Positions 1-10,928 are shown, counted from the stretch's first letter. The stretch: DNA of 64,000 bases from Melghirimyces thermohalophilus (GCF_900102685.1 NZ_FMZA01000001.1:178603-242602); one strand, 5' to 3'. Translations and numbers: made by a program. Notes: generated from the letters alone by a model not told the origin.

Positions 1-2
1 CG

Positions 3-224
3 GGGCGGACGCACCAGATTCGGGTGCACATGAAGTATATCGGTCACCCGGTGGTTGGCGATCCCATCTATAGCAGCAATTACCGCAAGTTTGCCATTCA
101 AGGACAAGCCCTCCACGCTAAATCCCTCGGATTTGAGCATCCGAAAAAGGGAGGGAGAATCCAGCTGGAGTCTGAGCTTCCTTCAGATATAGGCAAGCTG
201 GTACAAATTTTTCGCCAGGATTGA
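3..224 (+). CDS. rluD: RluD-family 23S rRNA pseudouridine synthase, C-terminal part
   Basis: The window opens inside this gene, so only the last 73 codons are present. The family converts specific uridines of 23S rRNA to pseudouridine. The visible part opens with GRTHQIRVHM, the conserved RTHQIR signature of the RluA/RluD family, followed by GHPVVGDPIY, another hallmark. It ends with a TGA at 222-224. In Bacillus the same gene (ylyB) lies directly upstream of pyrR, as it does here. The catalytic aspartate and any S4 domain lie outside the window. The assignment to the family is firm; the exact paralogue is not certain. Confidence 0.9.
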   Translation, partial: GRTHQIRVHMKYIGHPVVGDPIYSSNYRKFAIQGQALHAKSLGFEHPKKGGRIQLESELPSDIGKLVQIFRQD

Positions 225-235
225 TCATCTAACCC

Positions 236-264
236 TTGACAAACACCTGGTGATTCCTCATAAT
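236..264 (+). promoter_or_regulatory. Sigma-A promoter of the pyr operon
   Basis: A perfect -35 box TTGACA lies at 236-241, followed by a 17-base spacer and CATAAT at 259-264. It starts only 12 bases after the rluD stop and transcribes straight into the first PyrR-binding leader. This is the only strong promoter seen before pyrE, so it probably drives the whole operon. Confidence 0.8.
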
Positions 265-285
265 GATGAAGAACTGAAGAGAGGA

Positions 286-946
<661 letters not shown>

Positions 947-957
947 AATCATCCCCC

Positions 958-1078
958 CCTTTAAGGCGGTCCTGTGAGACCGGCAAGGGAGGACGCGATT
1001 CCCTTCGCGTACCTGTGTGCGCTCGGATGTTGTTTCTGTGCGCCAAAAAACCTCTCTGCCGGCCGGAGAGGTTTTTTT
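958..1078 (+). promoter_or_regulatory. PyrR-dependent attenuator 2 (pyrR-pyrP intergenic)
   Basis: The PyrR-loop core GGTCCTGTGAGACC (968-981) is closed by complementary GGTC and GACC arms. A later hairpin, CCTCTC at 1051-1056 with GAGAGG at 1066-1071, is followed by seven T residues and ends just before the ribosome site of pyrP. It follows the same design as the other two leaders. Confidence 0.85.
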
Positions 1079-1103
1079 ATGGGGGAAAAGGGAGGTAAAA
1101 AGT

Positions 1104-2468
1104 ATGGAAAAGATGGTTCTGGATGTCCATGATCGACCGAAAGCTTGGAAATGGTTTGCTTTAAGTCTACAACACCTGTTCGCCATGTTTGGAGCAACGG
1201 TTTTGGTCCCCTTGTTGACCGGCTTGGAACCGGCGGTGGCTCTCCTCTCCAGCGGGGTGGGTACCCTGGCTTACCTGGTGGTCACCCGTGGGAAAATCCC
1301 GGCCTATCTGGGTTCTTCCTTCGCATTCATCGTTCCCATCATTACCGTATCCCAGAACCAGGGTACGGGTGCCGCTTTATTCGGCTGTTTCCTGGCAGGT
1401 GTGGTTTACGGAGTCGTCGCGATAGTGATCCGGCGGTTTGGCTCCGATTGGCTTCATCATCTGCTGCCACCGGTGGTGATTGGTTCCGTGGTAATCGTGA
1501 TCGGCCTCGCTCTGGCCGGGACAGCGGTGGATATGGCCAGCACCCATGAGGTCACCCGCCCTCTGCCGGACACGGTGGAAGAATTTCACGCATTGCCTGG
1601 AACGGTAGAAAAGGTGGATGAAGCGGCGGGAACGGTTACCTTGAAGGTTTATTCGCTAAAACACTTTGGGATCGCTTTGGCTGCATTGGCCATCGCGATC
1701 ATCGCTAACCTCTTTTTCCGCGGATTCTTGAACCTGATTCCAATTCTCTCAGGCATCGTAGGTGGTTATCTGGTCGCCATGGCGGCGGGCTTGGTCGACT
1801 TGAGCCAGGTGCGGGAAGCAAGCTGGTTGTCCCTGCCGCAATTTACCACCCCGGAGGTCTCCTGGACGGCGGCCTTGGTGATCCTGCCTGTCGCCCTGGT
1901 CAGCCTGACGGAGCATATCGGTCATCTGATAGTGACCGGTAATATCATGGAACGGGATTTAACGAAAGATCCTGGGTTGCACCGGTCGATACTGGGTGAC
2001 GGCTTAGCCACCAGTCTGGCTGCCCTGTTTGGGGGACCGCCTAACACCACCTACGGCGAAAACATCGGGGTCTTGGCCATCACCCGTGTGTTCAGCGTAT
2101 TCGTTATCGGCGGAGCCGCCGTCATCGCCATCGCTTTCGCCTTCATCGGCAAGTTGTCGGCGCTGATTTCCACCATCCCGACGGCTGTGGTAGGGGGCAT
2201 CTCCATTCTTCTCTTTGGCATCATCGCCTCAGCGGGCCTTCGTATGCTGGTAGACAACCAGATCGATTTCAGCGACAAGCGCAATCTGGTGATTGCATCT
2301 GTCGTGCTGGTAATCGGTGTAGGTGGAGCTGCTCTCAAATTTGTGGGGATCCATTTGGAACTGGAAGGGATGGCCCTGGCGACGATCGCAGGCATCCTGT
2401 TAAATCTGGTGCTTCCGCGCTCAACGGAAGAAGGACAGCGTGTGGAGTCCTCCAACCAGGCTGCATAA
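1104..2468 (+). CDS. pyrP: Uracil permease (NCS2 family)
   Basis: Membrane uracil:proton symporter of the nucleobase:cation symporter-2 family that imports uracil for salvage through PyrR or Upp. The 454-residue protein is strongly hydrophobic with about 12 to 14 predicted membrane spans. Family landmarks are LQHLFAMFGATVLVP near the N-terminus and the GGPPNTTYGENIGV signature in the C-terminal half, where the conserved acidic residue contributes to substrate binding. An in-frame ORF extends upstream through attenuator 2, but ATG 1104 has GGAGG at 1091-1095. It is the second cistron of the pyr operon, as in Bacillus. Confidence 0.95.
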   Translation: MEKMVLDVHDRPKAWKWFALSLQHLFAMFGATVLVPLLTGLEPAVALLSSGVGTLAYLVVTRGKIPAYLGSSFAFIVPIITVSQNQGTGAALFGCFLAGVVYGVVAIVIRRFGSDWLHHLLPPVVIGSVVIVIGLALAGTAVDMASTHEVTRPLPDTVEEFHALPGTVEKVDEAAGTVTLKVYSLKHFGIALAALAIAIIANLFFRGFLNLIPILSGIVGGYLVAMAAGLVDLSQVREASWLSLPQFTTPEVSWTAALVILPVALVSLTEHIGHLIVTGNIMERDLTKDPGLHRSILGDGLATSLAALFGGPPNTTYGENIGVLAITRVFSVFVIGGAAVIAIAFAFIGKLSALISTIPTAVVGGISILLFGIIASAGLRMLVDNQIDFSDKRNLVIASVVLVIGVGGAALKFVGIHLELEGMALATIAGILLNLVLPRSTEEGQRVESSNQAA

Positions 2469-2487
2469 CAATCAAACCCTTACCGGC

Positions 2488-2636
2488 AAACCTTTAATCC
2501 GGTCCCGAGAGGCCGTGGAAGGAAGCTGCTGGAAACTTGTGTCCGGTCCCGGTGCGGATGTTTCAAAAAGGAAGCACCCGTGTGCGGTCCGGCGGTTTTC
2601 CGAGACAACTCCTTCCCCGGTCGAAGGAGTTTTTTA
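2488..2636 (+). promoter_or_regulatory. PyrR-dependent attenuator 3 (pyrP-pyrB intergenic)
   Basis: The loop core CGGTCCCGAGAGGCCG (about 2500-2515) shows the third copy of the PyrR-binding element. The terminator pairs ACTCCTTC at 2608-2615 with GAAGGAGT at 2623-2630 and ends in six T residues. It lies directly before the pyrB ribosome site. Confidence 0.83.
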
Positions 2637-2662
2637 TATCGCTTGAGGAGGGGAAGAGCGCC

Positions 2663-3583
2663 ATGATCGACACCGGAATCCGAAGGGGAGACCTGATCGA
2701 TACCGATCGGTTGTCCATCGAAGAGATGAAAGAATTGTTCCGCCGGGCGGAATTTTGGAGAAACCGGCCCAAGACGGAAACACCCGCTTATCCAGGGACG
2801 TATGTTGCCAATCTGTTTTTCGAACCGAGTACGCGGACAAGGCTTTCCTTTGAGGTGGCGGAACGGAGGCTGGGGATGGAAGTGATCCGCTTCGATGAAC
2901 AGACCTCCAGTATGGTGAAGGGAGAGTCCTTTTACGACACCATGAGAACACTGGCTTTCCTCGGGATTGAGGTGGCGGTGGTGCGTCACGCCGGTGGCGG
3001 TATCCTGCAAGAGATGTCTGACCGGTCCCCGGGGCCGGTACTGATCAATGCCGGTGAGGGGGAAGGGGGGCACCCCACCCAAGGGTTGCTCGATCTCTAC
3101 ACCCTGTACCGTCACTTCGGGGAATTGTCCGGCCTTCGGGTCGCGATCGTCGGGGACCTTCGCCACAGCCGGGTGGCCCGGTCCAACCTGTGGGCCCTCA
3201 AAACCTTCGGAGCCCGGCCCGTGTTGAGCGGACCGGAGTCGATGCGGGATCCCGAGCTGGAACAGTTGGCTCCCTACCTCCCCTTAGAGGAAGCGATCCG
3301 GGAAGCCGATGCGGTGATGATGCTGCGGGTGCAGCTGGAGCGTCACCGGGAGACCCTGTTCCATTCGGCAGAAGCGTACCGCCGGGTTTATGGCCTGACC
3401 GGTGAGCGGTTGGAGATGATGCCTCCCCATGCGGTAATTCTGCACCCCGGTCCGGTCAACCGGGGAGTGGAAATCGACAGTGATCTGGTGGAACATCCCC
3501 GTTCCAAGATCTTTACGCAGATGGAAAACGGCGTCTGGATCCGGATGGCGGTCTTAGAGCGAGCGATTCAGGGAGGCGTTTAA
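2663..3583 (+). CDS. pyrB: Aspartate carbamoyltransferase catalytic subunit
   Basis: Catalyses carbamoyl phosphate plus aspartate to carbamoyl aspartate, the committed step of pyrimidine synthesis. The 306-residue protein carries the carbamoyl-phosphate loop FFEPSTRTR at residues 52-60 and HPTQ in GGHPTQGLLD in the middle. No regulatory PyrI gene follows, as expected for Gram-positive ATCase. ATG 2663 follows GAGGAGGGG; the upstream extension of the frame would overlap attenuator 3. The stop codon abuts pyrC, whose ATG is the next codon, so translation is probably coupled. Confidence 0.97.
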   Translation: MIDTGIRRGDLIDTDRLSIEEMKELFRRAEFWRNRPKTETPAYPGTYVANLFFEPSTRTRLSFEVAERRLGMEVIRFDEQTSSMVKGESFYDTMRTLAFLGIEVAVVRHAGGGILQEMSDRSPGPVLINAGEGEGGHPTQGLLDLYTLYRHFGELSGLRVAIVGDLRHSRVARSNLWALKTFGARPVLSGPESMRDPELEQLAPYLPLEEAIREADAVMMLRVQLERHRETLFHSAEAYRRVYGLTGERLEMMPPHAVILHPGPVNRGVEIDSDLVEHPRSKIFTQMENGVWIRMAVLERAIQGGV

Positions 3584-4882
3584 ATGAAAAACCAGTTGCT
3601 GTTAAAAAACGGTCGGATGCTGGATACCCACACTGGCGAGATCTTCCCCGCCGATCTAATCATCCAAGACGGAAGGGTGGAACGCATTGGGAAGGATCTG
3701 CCCGTGAAGGGTATGGAGACAATGGATCTGGCAGGCAAGTTGATGATCCCCGGTCTGATTGATATGCATATTCACCTGCGGGAACCGGGCTTTGAAGAGA
3801 AAGAGACCATCGCCACGGGAAGCCGGGCTGCGGCCCGAGGCGGTTATACCACCGTCGCCTGTATGCCCAACACCCGACCGGTGATCGATACACCGGATAA
3901 GGTGCGCCAGGTCTGGAAGATCAACATAGCGGAGGGTTGCGGTGTCCGGGTGCTCCCCATCGCCGCGATCACCCGGGACTCCGCCGGTGAAGTGTTGACC
4001 GATATGGCCGGTTTAAAGGAAGCGGGGGCGGTCGCCATCTCCGATGATGGAGTGGGGGTGCAGTGCCCCCGCATGATGAAGGATGCGATGCGTCTGGCTC
4101 ACGAAGCGGGCCTGCCGGTGGTTGCCCACTGTGAAGAAGAGGATCTGTTGGTGCCAGGTGCCTGTGTCCATGATGGCTCCTTCGCCCGCAAACACGGCTT
4201 GCCGGGGATCCCCGGGGAATCGGAGGCGATCCACGTCGGGCGGGACATCCTGCTGGCAGAAGACACTGGGGTTCATTATCATGTGTGCCACATCAGTGCG
4301 AAATCCTCTGTCCGGCTGGTGCGAGAGGCCAAGTCCCGCGGGCAATGGGTGACAGCGGAGGTGACGCCTCACCATTTGTTGTTGTGTGAGGAGGATATCC
4401 CAGGTCCTGACCCCCTGTTCAAGATGAACCCGCCCCTTCGCTCCGCCAAGGACCGCGAAGCGCTGATCGAGGGGTTGAAAGACGGAACCATTGATATGAT
4501 CGCCACCGACCATGCCCCTCATACAGCTAACGATAAAGCAAAGGATATCCGGGAAGCACCCTTCGGGATCGTTGGGCTGGAAACAGCCTTTCCCCTCCTT
4601 TATACCCATCTGGTTCAGACTGGAGAGTTAACCCTGGCTCAGCTGGTGGACCGGATGAGCCGCATCCCCGCCGAGCGCTTCGAACTGCCTGGGGGCGTGC
4701 TGAAAGAGGGAGGTATCGCCGACCTGACGGTGATCGATCTGGAGGAGGAACGGCCCGTCGAACCGGAAAGGTTTGCATCGAAAGGGAAAAACACGCCCTT
4801 TGCCGGGTGGAAAGCCAAGGGGTGGCCGGTGGTCACTCTGGTGGAAGGAAAAGTGGTGTGGGAAGCAGCGAGTCAGGTGTAA
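3584..4882 (+). CDS. pyrC: Dihydroorotase
   Basis: Zinc amidohydrolase that cyclises carbamoyl aspartate to dihydroorotate. The 432-residue protein is a class I dihydroorotase. The metal-binding DMHIHLREPG lies at residues 60-69 (His62 and His64), and the catalytic aspartate motif IATDHAPH lies near residue 307. The C-terminal part ends in the usual amidohydrolase beta domain (TPFAGWKAKG). It starts immediately after the pyrB stop, with a GGGAGGCG ribosome site inside the end of pyrB. Confidence 0.97.
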   Translation: MKNQLLLKNGRMLDTHTGEIFPADLIIQDGRVERIGKDLPVKGMETMDLAGKLMIPGLIDMHIHLREPGFEEKETIATGSRAAARGGYTTVACMPNTRPVIDTPDKVRQVWKINIAEGCGVRVLPIAAITRDSAGEVLTDMAGLKEAGAVAISDDGVGVQCPRMMKDAMRLAHEAGLPVVAHCEEEDLLVPGACVHDGSFARKHGLPGIPGESEAIHVGRDILLAEDTGVHYHVCHISAKSSVRLVREAKSRGQWVTAEVTPHHLLLCEEDIPGPDPLFKMNPPLRSAKDREALIEGLKDGTIDMIATDHAPHTANDKAKDIREAPFGIVGLETAFPLLYTHLVQTGELTLAQLVDRMSRIPAERFELPGGVLKEGGIADLTVIDLEEERPVEPERFASKGKNTPFAGWKAKGWPVVTLVEGKVVWEAASQV

Positions 4883-4918
4883 CCAATCTGAAAAAAACCA
4901 GGAGGGAGAGAAACATTG

Positions 4919-6016
4919 ATGCGGGCGAAATTGCTGTTGGCCGATGGTACGCGGCTGGAGGGTGAGGGCTTCGGCGCGGAGACAGATACATGGGGGGAAG
5001 TGGTATTCAACACCGGGATGACCGGCTACCAGGAGATATTGACGGATCCTTCCTATTGCGGACAGATCGTCATCATGACTTACCCTCTGATCGGAAATTA
5101 CGGGATGAACCGTCACGATATCGAAGCGCAACGCCCCTTCGTCCACGGCTTGGTGGTGAGGGAACAGGCGAAGGGACCGAGCAACTGGCGGAATGAGCAG
5201 ACGCTGGACCGGTGGCTGAAGGAGTACGGCATCCCGGGAATCGCCGGAGTGGATACCCGGATGCTGACCCGGAAAATTCGGGCTCGCGGGACGATGAAAG
5301 GGATTTTGACCACCGGTGGGGCCTCCTGGGAGACTTTGGCTGAGAGGTTTCAGTCCCACACGTTGATGCGGGATCAGGTGGCCCGGGTCAGCACCCGGAG
5401 CATTCACGCCTCCCCCGGTTATGGGCCCCGGGTTGTACTGATGGATTTCGGCGCCAAGTACGGCATCCAGCGGGAACTGACCCGGCGGGGGTGTGACGTG
5501 GTGGTGGTTCCCTGGGACACCTCGGCCGGCGAGATCGATCAGCTCGCTCCCGACGGGATCATGTTGTCCAATGGACCTGGCAATCCCAAGGATGTACCGG
5601 AGGCGATCGAAACAGTGAGACGTCTGGTGGAGAAGGTTCCCCTGTTTGGCATCTGTCTCGGCCATCAGCTGTTTGCCCTGGCCTGCGGAGCGGACACGGA
5701 AAAGATGACATTCGGCCACCGGGGTTCCAATCATCCGGTGAAGGATTTGGAGACGGGACACACGGTGATCACCTCTCAGAACCACGGATACTCCGTCCGG
5801 AAGGATTCCCTGAAAGGAACGGAACTCATTTTGACCCATACTGCCCTGAATGACGGGACCTGTGAAGGGTTGAAACACCGACGGCTGCCGGCTTTTTCCG
5901 TTCAGTACCACCCTGAGGCGGCACCGGGGCCATTGGATACCGGTGATCTGTTTGATCGCTTTATAGGGTTGATGGAAGAGCGAAAACAGGAACAGGAGGG
6001 GACCGTACATGCCTAA
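4919..6016 (+). CDS. carA: Carbamoyl-phosphate synthase small subunit (glutaminase)
   Basis: Hydrolyses glutamine and passes ammonia to CarB for carbamoyl phosphate synthesis. The 365-residue protein has the small-subunit N-domain ([19 protein letters not shown]) and a class I glutaminase domain with catalytic Cys246 in GICLGHQ and the His331-x-Glu333 pair in QYHPEA. ATG 4919 gives the usual [10 protein letters not shown] start; an in-frame TTG lies one codon upstream and cannot be excluded. The gene overlaps carB by 8 bases. Because it sits inside the pyr operon, this is the pyrimidine-linked synthase. Confidence 0.96.
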   Translation: MRAKLLLADGTRLEGEGFGAETDTWGEVVFNTGMTGYQEILTDPSYCGQIVIMTYPLIGNYGMNRHDIEAQRPFVHGLVVREQAKGPSNWRNEQTLDRWLKEYGIPGIAGVDTRMLTRKIRARGTMKGILTTGGASWETLAERFQSHTLMRDQVARVSTRSIHASPGYGPRVVLMDFGAKYGIQRELTRRGCDVVVVPWDTSAGEIDQLAPDGIMLSNGPGNPKDVPEAIETVRRLVEKVPLFGICLGHQLFALACGADTEKMTFGHRGSNHPVKDLETGHTVITSQNHGYSVRKDSLKGTELILTHTALNDGTCEGLKHRRLPAFSVQYHPEAAPGPLDTGDLFDRFIGLMEERKQEQEGTVHA

Positions 6017-9000
6017 AGACCCATCGTTGAAAAAAATCCTGGTGATCGGATCCGGTCCCATCGTGATCGGGCAGGCGGCGGAATTTGACTACGCCGGAAC
6101 CCAAGCCTGCCGATCTCTGAAAGAGGAAGGGATTGAGGTGGTGCTGGTCAACAGCAACCCGGCCACGATCATGACCGACACCGATGTGGCGGATCAAGTG
6201 TATCTGGAGCCGATGACCCCCGAATTTTTGACCCAGGTGATCCGCAAGGAGCGTCCTGACGGTGTGCTGCCTACCCTGGGCGGGCAGACAGGGCTCAACC
6301 TGGCAGTGGAACTGGCGGAATCCGGTGTTCTTGAACGGGAAGGGGTGCGCCTGTTGGGCACTGATCTGAAGGCGATTACCTATGCGGAAGACCGGGATCA
6401 GTTCCGCGGGTTGATGCGCAAATTGGGGGAACCCGTCCCTGAAAGTGAGATTGTTCACACGGTGGGTGAGGCCGTCACCTTTAGTGAGACGATCGGTTAC
6501 CCGGTCATCGTCCGTCCAGCTTACACCCTAGGGGGAACCGGAGGCGGTATCGCCCATAGCCGGGACGAGCTGATGGAGACGGTGGAAAACGGGCTTCGGT
6601 ACAGCCCGATTCATCAGTGCCTGATTGAACAGAGCATCGCCGGTTTCAAGGAAGTGGAGTATGAAGTGATGCGGGATGGACGGGATCATGCCATCGTCGT
6701 CTGCAATATGGAAAACTTCGATCCCGTCGGTATTCATACCGGCGACAGCATCGTATTCGCTCCAACCCAGACCCTGTCGGACCGGGAACATCAACGGTTG
6801 CGCAGCTCTGCTCTCCATATCATCCGGGCTCTGGATATTCAGGGTGGGTGCAATGTTCAATTCGCCTTGGACCCGGATAGTTTCCAATATTATGTGATTG
6901 AAGTCAATCCTCGCGTCAGCCGCTCCAGCGCCCTGGCCTCCAAGGCGACAGGCTATCCCATCGCCCGCACCGCCGCCAAGATCGCCATCGGTTACAGCTT
7001 GGACGAAATCACCAACCCGGTGACAAAAGAGACGACTGCTTGTTTCGAACCCACTCTGGACTACGTGGTGAGCAAGATTCCCCGTTGGCCCTTTGACAAA
7101 TTTGCCGGGGCTAACCGGAAGATGGGCACCCAGATGAAAGCCACCGGGGAGGTGATGGCGATCGGAAGAAGCCTGGAAGAGTCCCTGTTGAAAGCAGTCC
7201 GTTCTTTGGAGATCGGACTGGATCATATCCAACTTCCCGAAGCGGCAACGATTTCGCAGGAGGAGCTGGAACGACGGCTGTCCACCCCCGATGACGAACG
7301 GTTGTACCTGTTGGCAGAGTGGTACCGTCGTGGCGGGACGACGGAGAAGGCCCACGCCATCACCCGGATCGACCCCTTTTTTCTGGACAAAATCCAAGGG
7401 ATGATCCAGCTGGAGAGGCGCTTGTCCCAACTGCAGGAACTGGACACAACAGTACTGGCCCAGGCTAAACAGGCCGGTTTCAGCGATGCCGTTATCGCGC
7501 GACTGACAGGCAGGAAAGAAGGGGAGGTTCGCTTACGCCGGAAAGAATGCGGGATCCAACCGGTCTACAAAATGGTGGACACCTGTGCCGCCGAGTTTGA
7601 AGCGGCCACACCTTATTACTACTCCACTTATGAACAGGAAGACGAGGTGATGACCACCGACCGGCCCACGGTGGTGGTGCTCGGCTCCGGTCCGATCCGG
7701 ATCGGCCAGGGGGTGGAATTCGACTACGCCACCGTCCATGCCATCCAGGCGATTCGTGAAGCCGGTATGGAGGCGGTGGTCATCAACAACAATCCGGAGA
7801 CTGTCTCCACCGACTTTAATGTCTCCGACCGCCTTTATTTTGAACCTCTCTTTACAGAAGACGTGCTCCATATCGTGGAAAAAGAGCGACCCGTGGGGGT
7901 GGTGGTTCAGTTCGGGGGACAGACGGCCCTCCATCTGGCTCGGGATCTGAAGGAATACGGCGTTCCGCTCTTGGGGACGACGTTGGATTCGATCGATCGG
8001 GCGGAGGACAGGAAAAAGTTTGAACGACTGTTGGCTGAAGTGGATATTTCACAGCCGCCGGGCACTGCGGTCACCTCGGAAGAAGAAGCTTTGACCGCGG
8101 CCCGCAGACTGGGCTTTCCCGTCCTGGTCCGTCCTTCCTATGTGCTGGGTGGCCGGGCGATGGAGATCGTTTACAGTGAACAGGAACTGAATGCTTATAT
8201 CAATGAAGCGGCCAGAGTGAATCCGAAACACCCTGTGCTGATCGATCGCTATCTGATGGGAAAAGAGATCGAAGTAGATGCGATCTCCGACGGGGAACAG
8301 GTGTTGGTACCAGGAATCATGGAGCATGTGGAACGGGCCGGTGTTCACTCCGGTGATTCCATCGCCGTTTATCCTCCCCGTTCAGTGACGACGGAGCAAA
8401 AAGAACGGTTGGTTCGGATGACCACGGAGATTGCCCAATCGCTAAACATCAAAGGGTTGATCAACATCCAGTTTGTTCTGCATCAGGATGAGATTTACGT
8501 TCTGGAGGTAAACCCTCGCGCCTCCCGAACGGTCCCCTTCTTGAGCAAGGTGACAGGGGTGCCGATGGCCCGGGCCGCCACCCGAGTGATGCTGGGCGAA
8601 CCTCTGGAGACACAGGGGCTATCTGGCGGGTTGTGGCCGGAGACTCCGTCGACGGCGGTCAAAGTACCGGTCTTCTCCTTTGCCAAACTGCGCCGGGTGG
8701 ATATTACCCTCGGCCCGGAGATGAAATCGACGGGGGAAGTGATGGGGCGGGATCGGGATTACGCCCGGGCGGTGTACAAGGGACTATTGGCTGCTGGAAT
8801 CTCTCTGCCCCGATTTGGAACAGTGGTTGCCACTATCAGCGATAAGGATAAAGCCGAGTCGGTTCACCTTTTCCGCCGATTCCATCATCTGGGATACCGG
8901 ATCGTAGCCACCAGCGGGACCGCAGAAATCCTGGAAGCCGAGGGACTGACGGTGCGGCGGGTGAACAAATTGACTGAAGGCTCTCCCCATATCCTCGATC

Positions 9001-9227
9001 TGATTCGCCAAAGAGAGGTGGACCTAGTGGTCAACACCTGGACCCGGGGAAAAACGCCGGAACGGGACGGTTTTCGGATCCGGCGGGAAGCGGTGGAGCA
9101 CGGAGTGGCCTGCCTCACTTCCCTGGATACCGTCGAGGCGCTGCTGTCCACACTAGATTCCATCTATATGACTGCGGAACCGATCGGAGGTCCAGTAGAA
9201 GCGGTGCAAGGGGGGGGATCCGTATGA
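6009..9227 (+). CDS. carB: Carbamoyl-phosphate synthase large subunit
   Basis: Makes carbamoyl phosphate from bicarbonate, ammonia and two ATP. The 1072-residue protein has the expected duplicated structure: two ATP-grasp halves, each opening with a GSGPI(V/R)IGQ...[12 protein letters not shown] motif (residues about 14 and 556), then a C-terminal MGS-like allosteric domain from about residue 935. Length is normal for the family. The ATG lies inside the end of carA (ATGCCTAA overlap), and its TGA overlaps the pyrF start. In Bacillus pyrK and pyrD follow here; they are missing. Confidence 0.97.
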   Translation: MPKDPSLKKILVIGSGPIVIGQAAEFDYAGTQACRSLKEEGIEVVLVNSNPATIMTDTDVADQVYLEPMTPEFLTQVIRKERPDGVLPTLGGQTGLNLAVELAESGVLEREGVRLLGTDLKAITYAEDRDQFRGLMRKLGEPVPESEIVHTVGEAVTFSETIGYPVIVRPAYTLGGTGGGIAHSRDELMETVENGLRYSPIHQCLIEQSIAGFKEVEYEVMRDGRDHAIVVCNMENFDPVGIHTGDSIVFAPTQTLSDREHQRLRSSALHIIRALDIQGGCNVQFALDPDSFQYYVIEVNPRVSRSSALASKATGYPIARTAAKIAIGYSLDEITNPVTKETTACFEPTLDYVVSKIPRWPFDKFAGANRKMGTQMKATGEVMAIGRSLEESLLKAVRSLEIGLDHIQLPEAATISQEELERRLSTPDDERLYLLAEWYRRGGTTEKAHAITRIDPFFLDKIQGMIQLERRLSQLQELDTTVLAQAKQAGFSDAVIARLTGRKEGEVRLRRKECGIQPVYKMVDTCAAEFEAATPYYYSTYEQEDEVMTTDRPTVVVLGSGPIRIGQGVEFDYATVHAIQAIREAGMEAVVINNNPETVSTDFNVSDRLYFEPLFTEDVLHIVEKERPVGVVVQFGGQTALHLARDLKEYGVPLLGTTLDSIDRAEDRKKFERLLAEVDISQPPGTAVTSEEEALTAARRLGFPVLVRPSYVLGGRAMEIVYSEQELNAYINEAARVNPKHPVLIDRYLMGKEIEVDAISDGEQVLVPGIMEHVERAGVHSGDSIAVYPPRSVTTEQKERLVRMTTEIAQSLNIKGLINIQFVLHQDEIYVLEVNPRASRTVPFLSKVTGVPMARAATRVMLGEPLETQGLSGGLWPETPSTAVKVPVFSFAKLRRVDITLGPEMKSTGEVMGRDRDYARAVYKGLLAAGISLPRFGTVVATISDKDKAESVHLFRRFHHLGYRIVATSGTAEILEAEGLTVRRVNKLTEGSPHILDLIRQREVDLVVNTWTRGKTPERDGFRIRREAVEHGVACLTSLDTVEALLSTLDSIYMTAEPIGGPVEAVQGGGSV

Positions 9228-9991
9228 TCCGACCGGTGGTATCCCCTTTGCTGGAGGCAAAAAACCGGGTGATCATCGCTCTCGATTTCCCCTCAGGGCC
9301 GGAGGCGGACCGTTTTCTCAGTCATTGGGACGGGCGGGATAAACCCTTTGTCAAAGTGGGGATGCAGCTGTTTTACGCCGCGGGGCCAACTTGGGTGGCG
9401 AAACTGGTAGAGACGGGCTATAAAGTTTTTCTCGACTTGAAACTGCACGATATTCCTCATACCGTGGCTGGAGCCGTCCGTTCTGTTGCCTCACTAGGCG
9501 TTGACCTTTTAACCCTGCATGCTTCCGGAGGGCGTCGGATGATGGAGTCGGCTCGGGAAGGGTTGGAAGCGAAAGGGGGAGCGAATCGCCTCCAACTGTT
9601 GGCGGTGACCCGACTGACCCATATCGACCAGAAGGTGTTGAATGACGAGTTGGAAGTACCTGGTGCGGTGCGGGATTCGGTGCTCAACCTGGCCCATCTC
9701 GCTCAGCTGTCCGGGATGGATGGTGTGGTCTGTTCCGGTGAAGAGGTGAGTGGGATCAAGGAGAAGATCGACCGACAGCTCCTGACCGTGACACCGGGAA
9801 TTCGCCTGAAAGGACAGGATCCTAGAGACCAGAAACGGGTAATGACACCTGAAGCTGCCATCCAGGAGGGAGCGGACCTTTTGGTAGTGGGCCGCCCCAT
9901 CACCCAAGCCCCGGGACCGGTAGCCGTGTGGGAGAAGATGATCGCAGACATTCAAGAAACAGGGAGGGACGATCATGAACGAGCAACGTGA
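9224..9991 (+). CDS. pyrF: Orotidine 5'-phosphate decarboxylase
   Basis: Catalyses the last step of UMP synthesis, OMP to UMP plus CO2. The 255-residue protein carries the active-site signature [10 protein letters not shown] at residues 71-80, with Asp71, Lys73 and Asp76 as the charged network. The C-terminal [13 protein letters not shown] is the phosphate-binding loop. Its ATG overlaps the carB stop in an ATGA arrangement, and it overlaps pyrE by 17 bases, so the three genes look translationally coupled. A few N-terminal residues precede the usual start, so a slightly later start is possible. Confidence 0.96.
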   Translation: MIRPVVSPLLEAKNRVIIALDFPSGPEADRFLSHWDGRDKPFVKVGMQLFYAAGPTWVAKLVETGYKVFLDLKLHDIPHTVAGAVRSVASLGVDLLTLHASGGRRMMESAREGLEAKGGANRLQLLAVTRLTHIDQKVLNDELEVPGAVRDSVLNLAHLAQLSGMDGVVCSGEEVSGIKEKIDRQLLTVTPGIRLKGQDPRDQKRVMTPEAAIQEGADLLVVGRPITQAPGPVAVWEKMIADIQETGRDDHERAT

Positions 9992-10565
9992 TTGGCAGGT
10001 GGAAGAAGCGATGGAACGGACCGGCGTGGTGAAAGAAGGACATTTCATCCTCTCCTCCGGCCGCCACAGTCGACGCTATATGCAGTGCGCCCAGTTGTTG
10101 CAACACCCTGGGGAAGCCGAAGGGGCGGGGACAGCGATCGCCGATCAGTTTCGAGGGGAGAGGGTGAATGCTGTGATCGGTCCCGCTCTCGGCGGGGTGA
10201 TTATCGCCCATGAGACCGCCCGAGCTTTAGGCGTCCGTTGTCTGTTCGCTGAGCGGAAAGAAGGAGAGATGCGCCTCAGGCGAGGGTTCACCATTCAACC
10301 TGGGGAACCGGTGCTGCTGGTGGAGGACGTAGTGACCACCGGTGGTTCCGTCGGCGAAGTGGCGGATTTAGTAGAAAATCTGGGGGGACGTGTCGTTGGG
10401 ATTGGTGCCATCGTGGATCGAAGCGGAGGTGAAGCTGATTTTTCCGTCCCCTTCCGTTCCCTCATCGAGCAGACCATCGACAGCTATGATCCGGCGGATT
10501 GCCCCCTTTGCGCACAAGGGGTGCCGGTGGAAAAACCGGGAAGCCGCAAGCAGGTAAAGATATAA
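9975..10565 (+). CDS. pyrE: Orotate phosphoribosyltransferase
   Basis: Transfers orotate to PRPP to give OMP. The 196-residue protein has the type I phosphoribosyltransferase motif VLLVEDVVTTGGSV at residues 113-126 and the SSGRHSRRY substrate region at residues 27-35. ATG 9975 is preceded by GGGAGGGA, placed inside the end of pyrF. It is the last gene of the pyr operon. No clear intrinsic terminator is visible in the next 80 bases, so transcription could run into the broken acetyltransferase gene. Confidence 0.96.
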   Translation: MNEQRDWQVEEAMERTGVVKEGHFILSSGRHSRRYMQCAQLLQHPGEAEGAGTAIADQFRGERVNAVIGPALGGVIIAHETARALGVRCLFAERKEGEMRLRRGFTIQPGEPVLLVEDVVTTGGSVGEVADLVENLGGRVVGIGAIVDRSGGEADFSVPFRSLIEQTIDSYDPADCPLCAQGVPVEKPGSRKQVKI

Positions 10566-10651
10566 ACGGAAACGCCCGTCACCCGGCAAGTCCAGGGGAT
10601 GAGTGAGCATCGGTTTTTCGCTATGATGGTCCCGAACGAAAGTGAGGATAA

Positions 10652-10843
10652 ATGAGAAGGCACAGGCAATGGATATCGGAAAAGATGAAAATGCTGAACG
10701 GGGAAGCCTATGATCCGTCCGACCCGGAATTGGTGAAGGATCGCAACCACGCTCGGAGATTGACTCGACTATTTGTGACCAAAGACGTTCCCGATGGGGT
10801 TGTCGTCGGCGGAAATCCGGCAAAGGTAATAAAAAGAGTGTAA
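10652..10843 (+). pseudogene. Maltose O-acetyltransferase remnant with a large in-frame deletion
   Basis: Only 63 codons. The first 40 match the Mac domain of maltose/galactoside O-acetyltransferases (SEKMKMLNGEAYDPSDPEL, then NHARRLTRLF). The next residues are the extreme C-terminus of the same family (VTKDVPDGVVVGGNPAKVIK). The intervening left-handed beta-helix of roughly 120 residues, which holds the active site, is absent, and the two ends are fused in frame. A ribosome site (GTGAGGATAA) and stop are intact. The product cannot be an acetyltransferase; the short frame might still be translated. The family reading is from recognised motifs. Confidence 0.8.
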
Positions 10844-10928
10844 TCGTTCTAGTCTCACTGGTATGTCCGCATCGGGAGCACCGTATAATATAGCGGAGAG
10901 GATCGAAGCGATTCAAGGGGTTGAAGGT

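Noticed and set aside
4628..6061. Long - strand frame of 477 codons opposite carA and pyrC
   Set aside because: It is the complement of well-supported genes with clear motifs, has no family features of its own and no convincing ribosome site.
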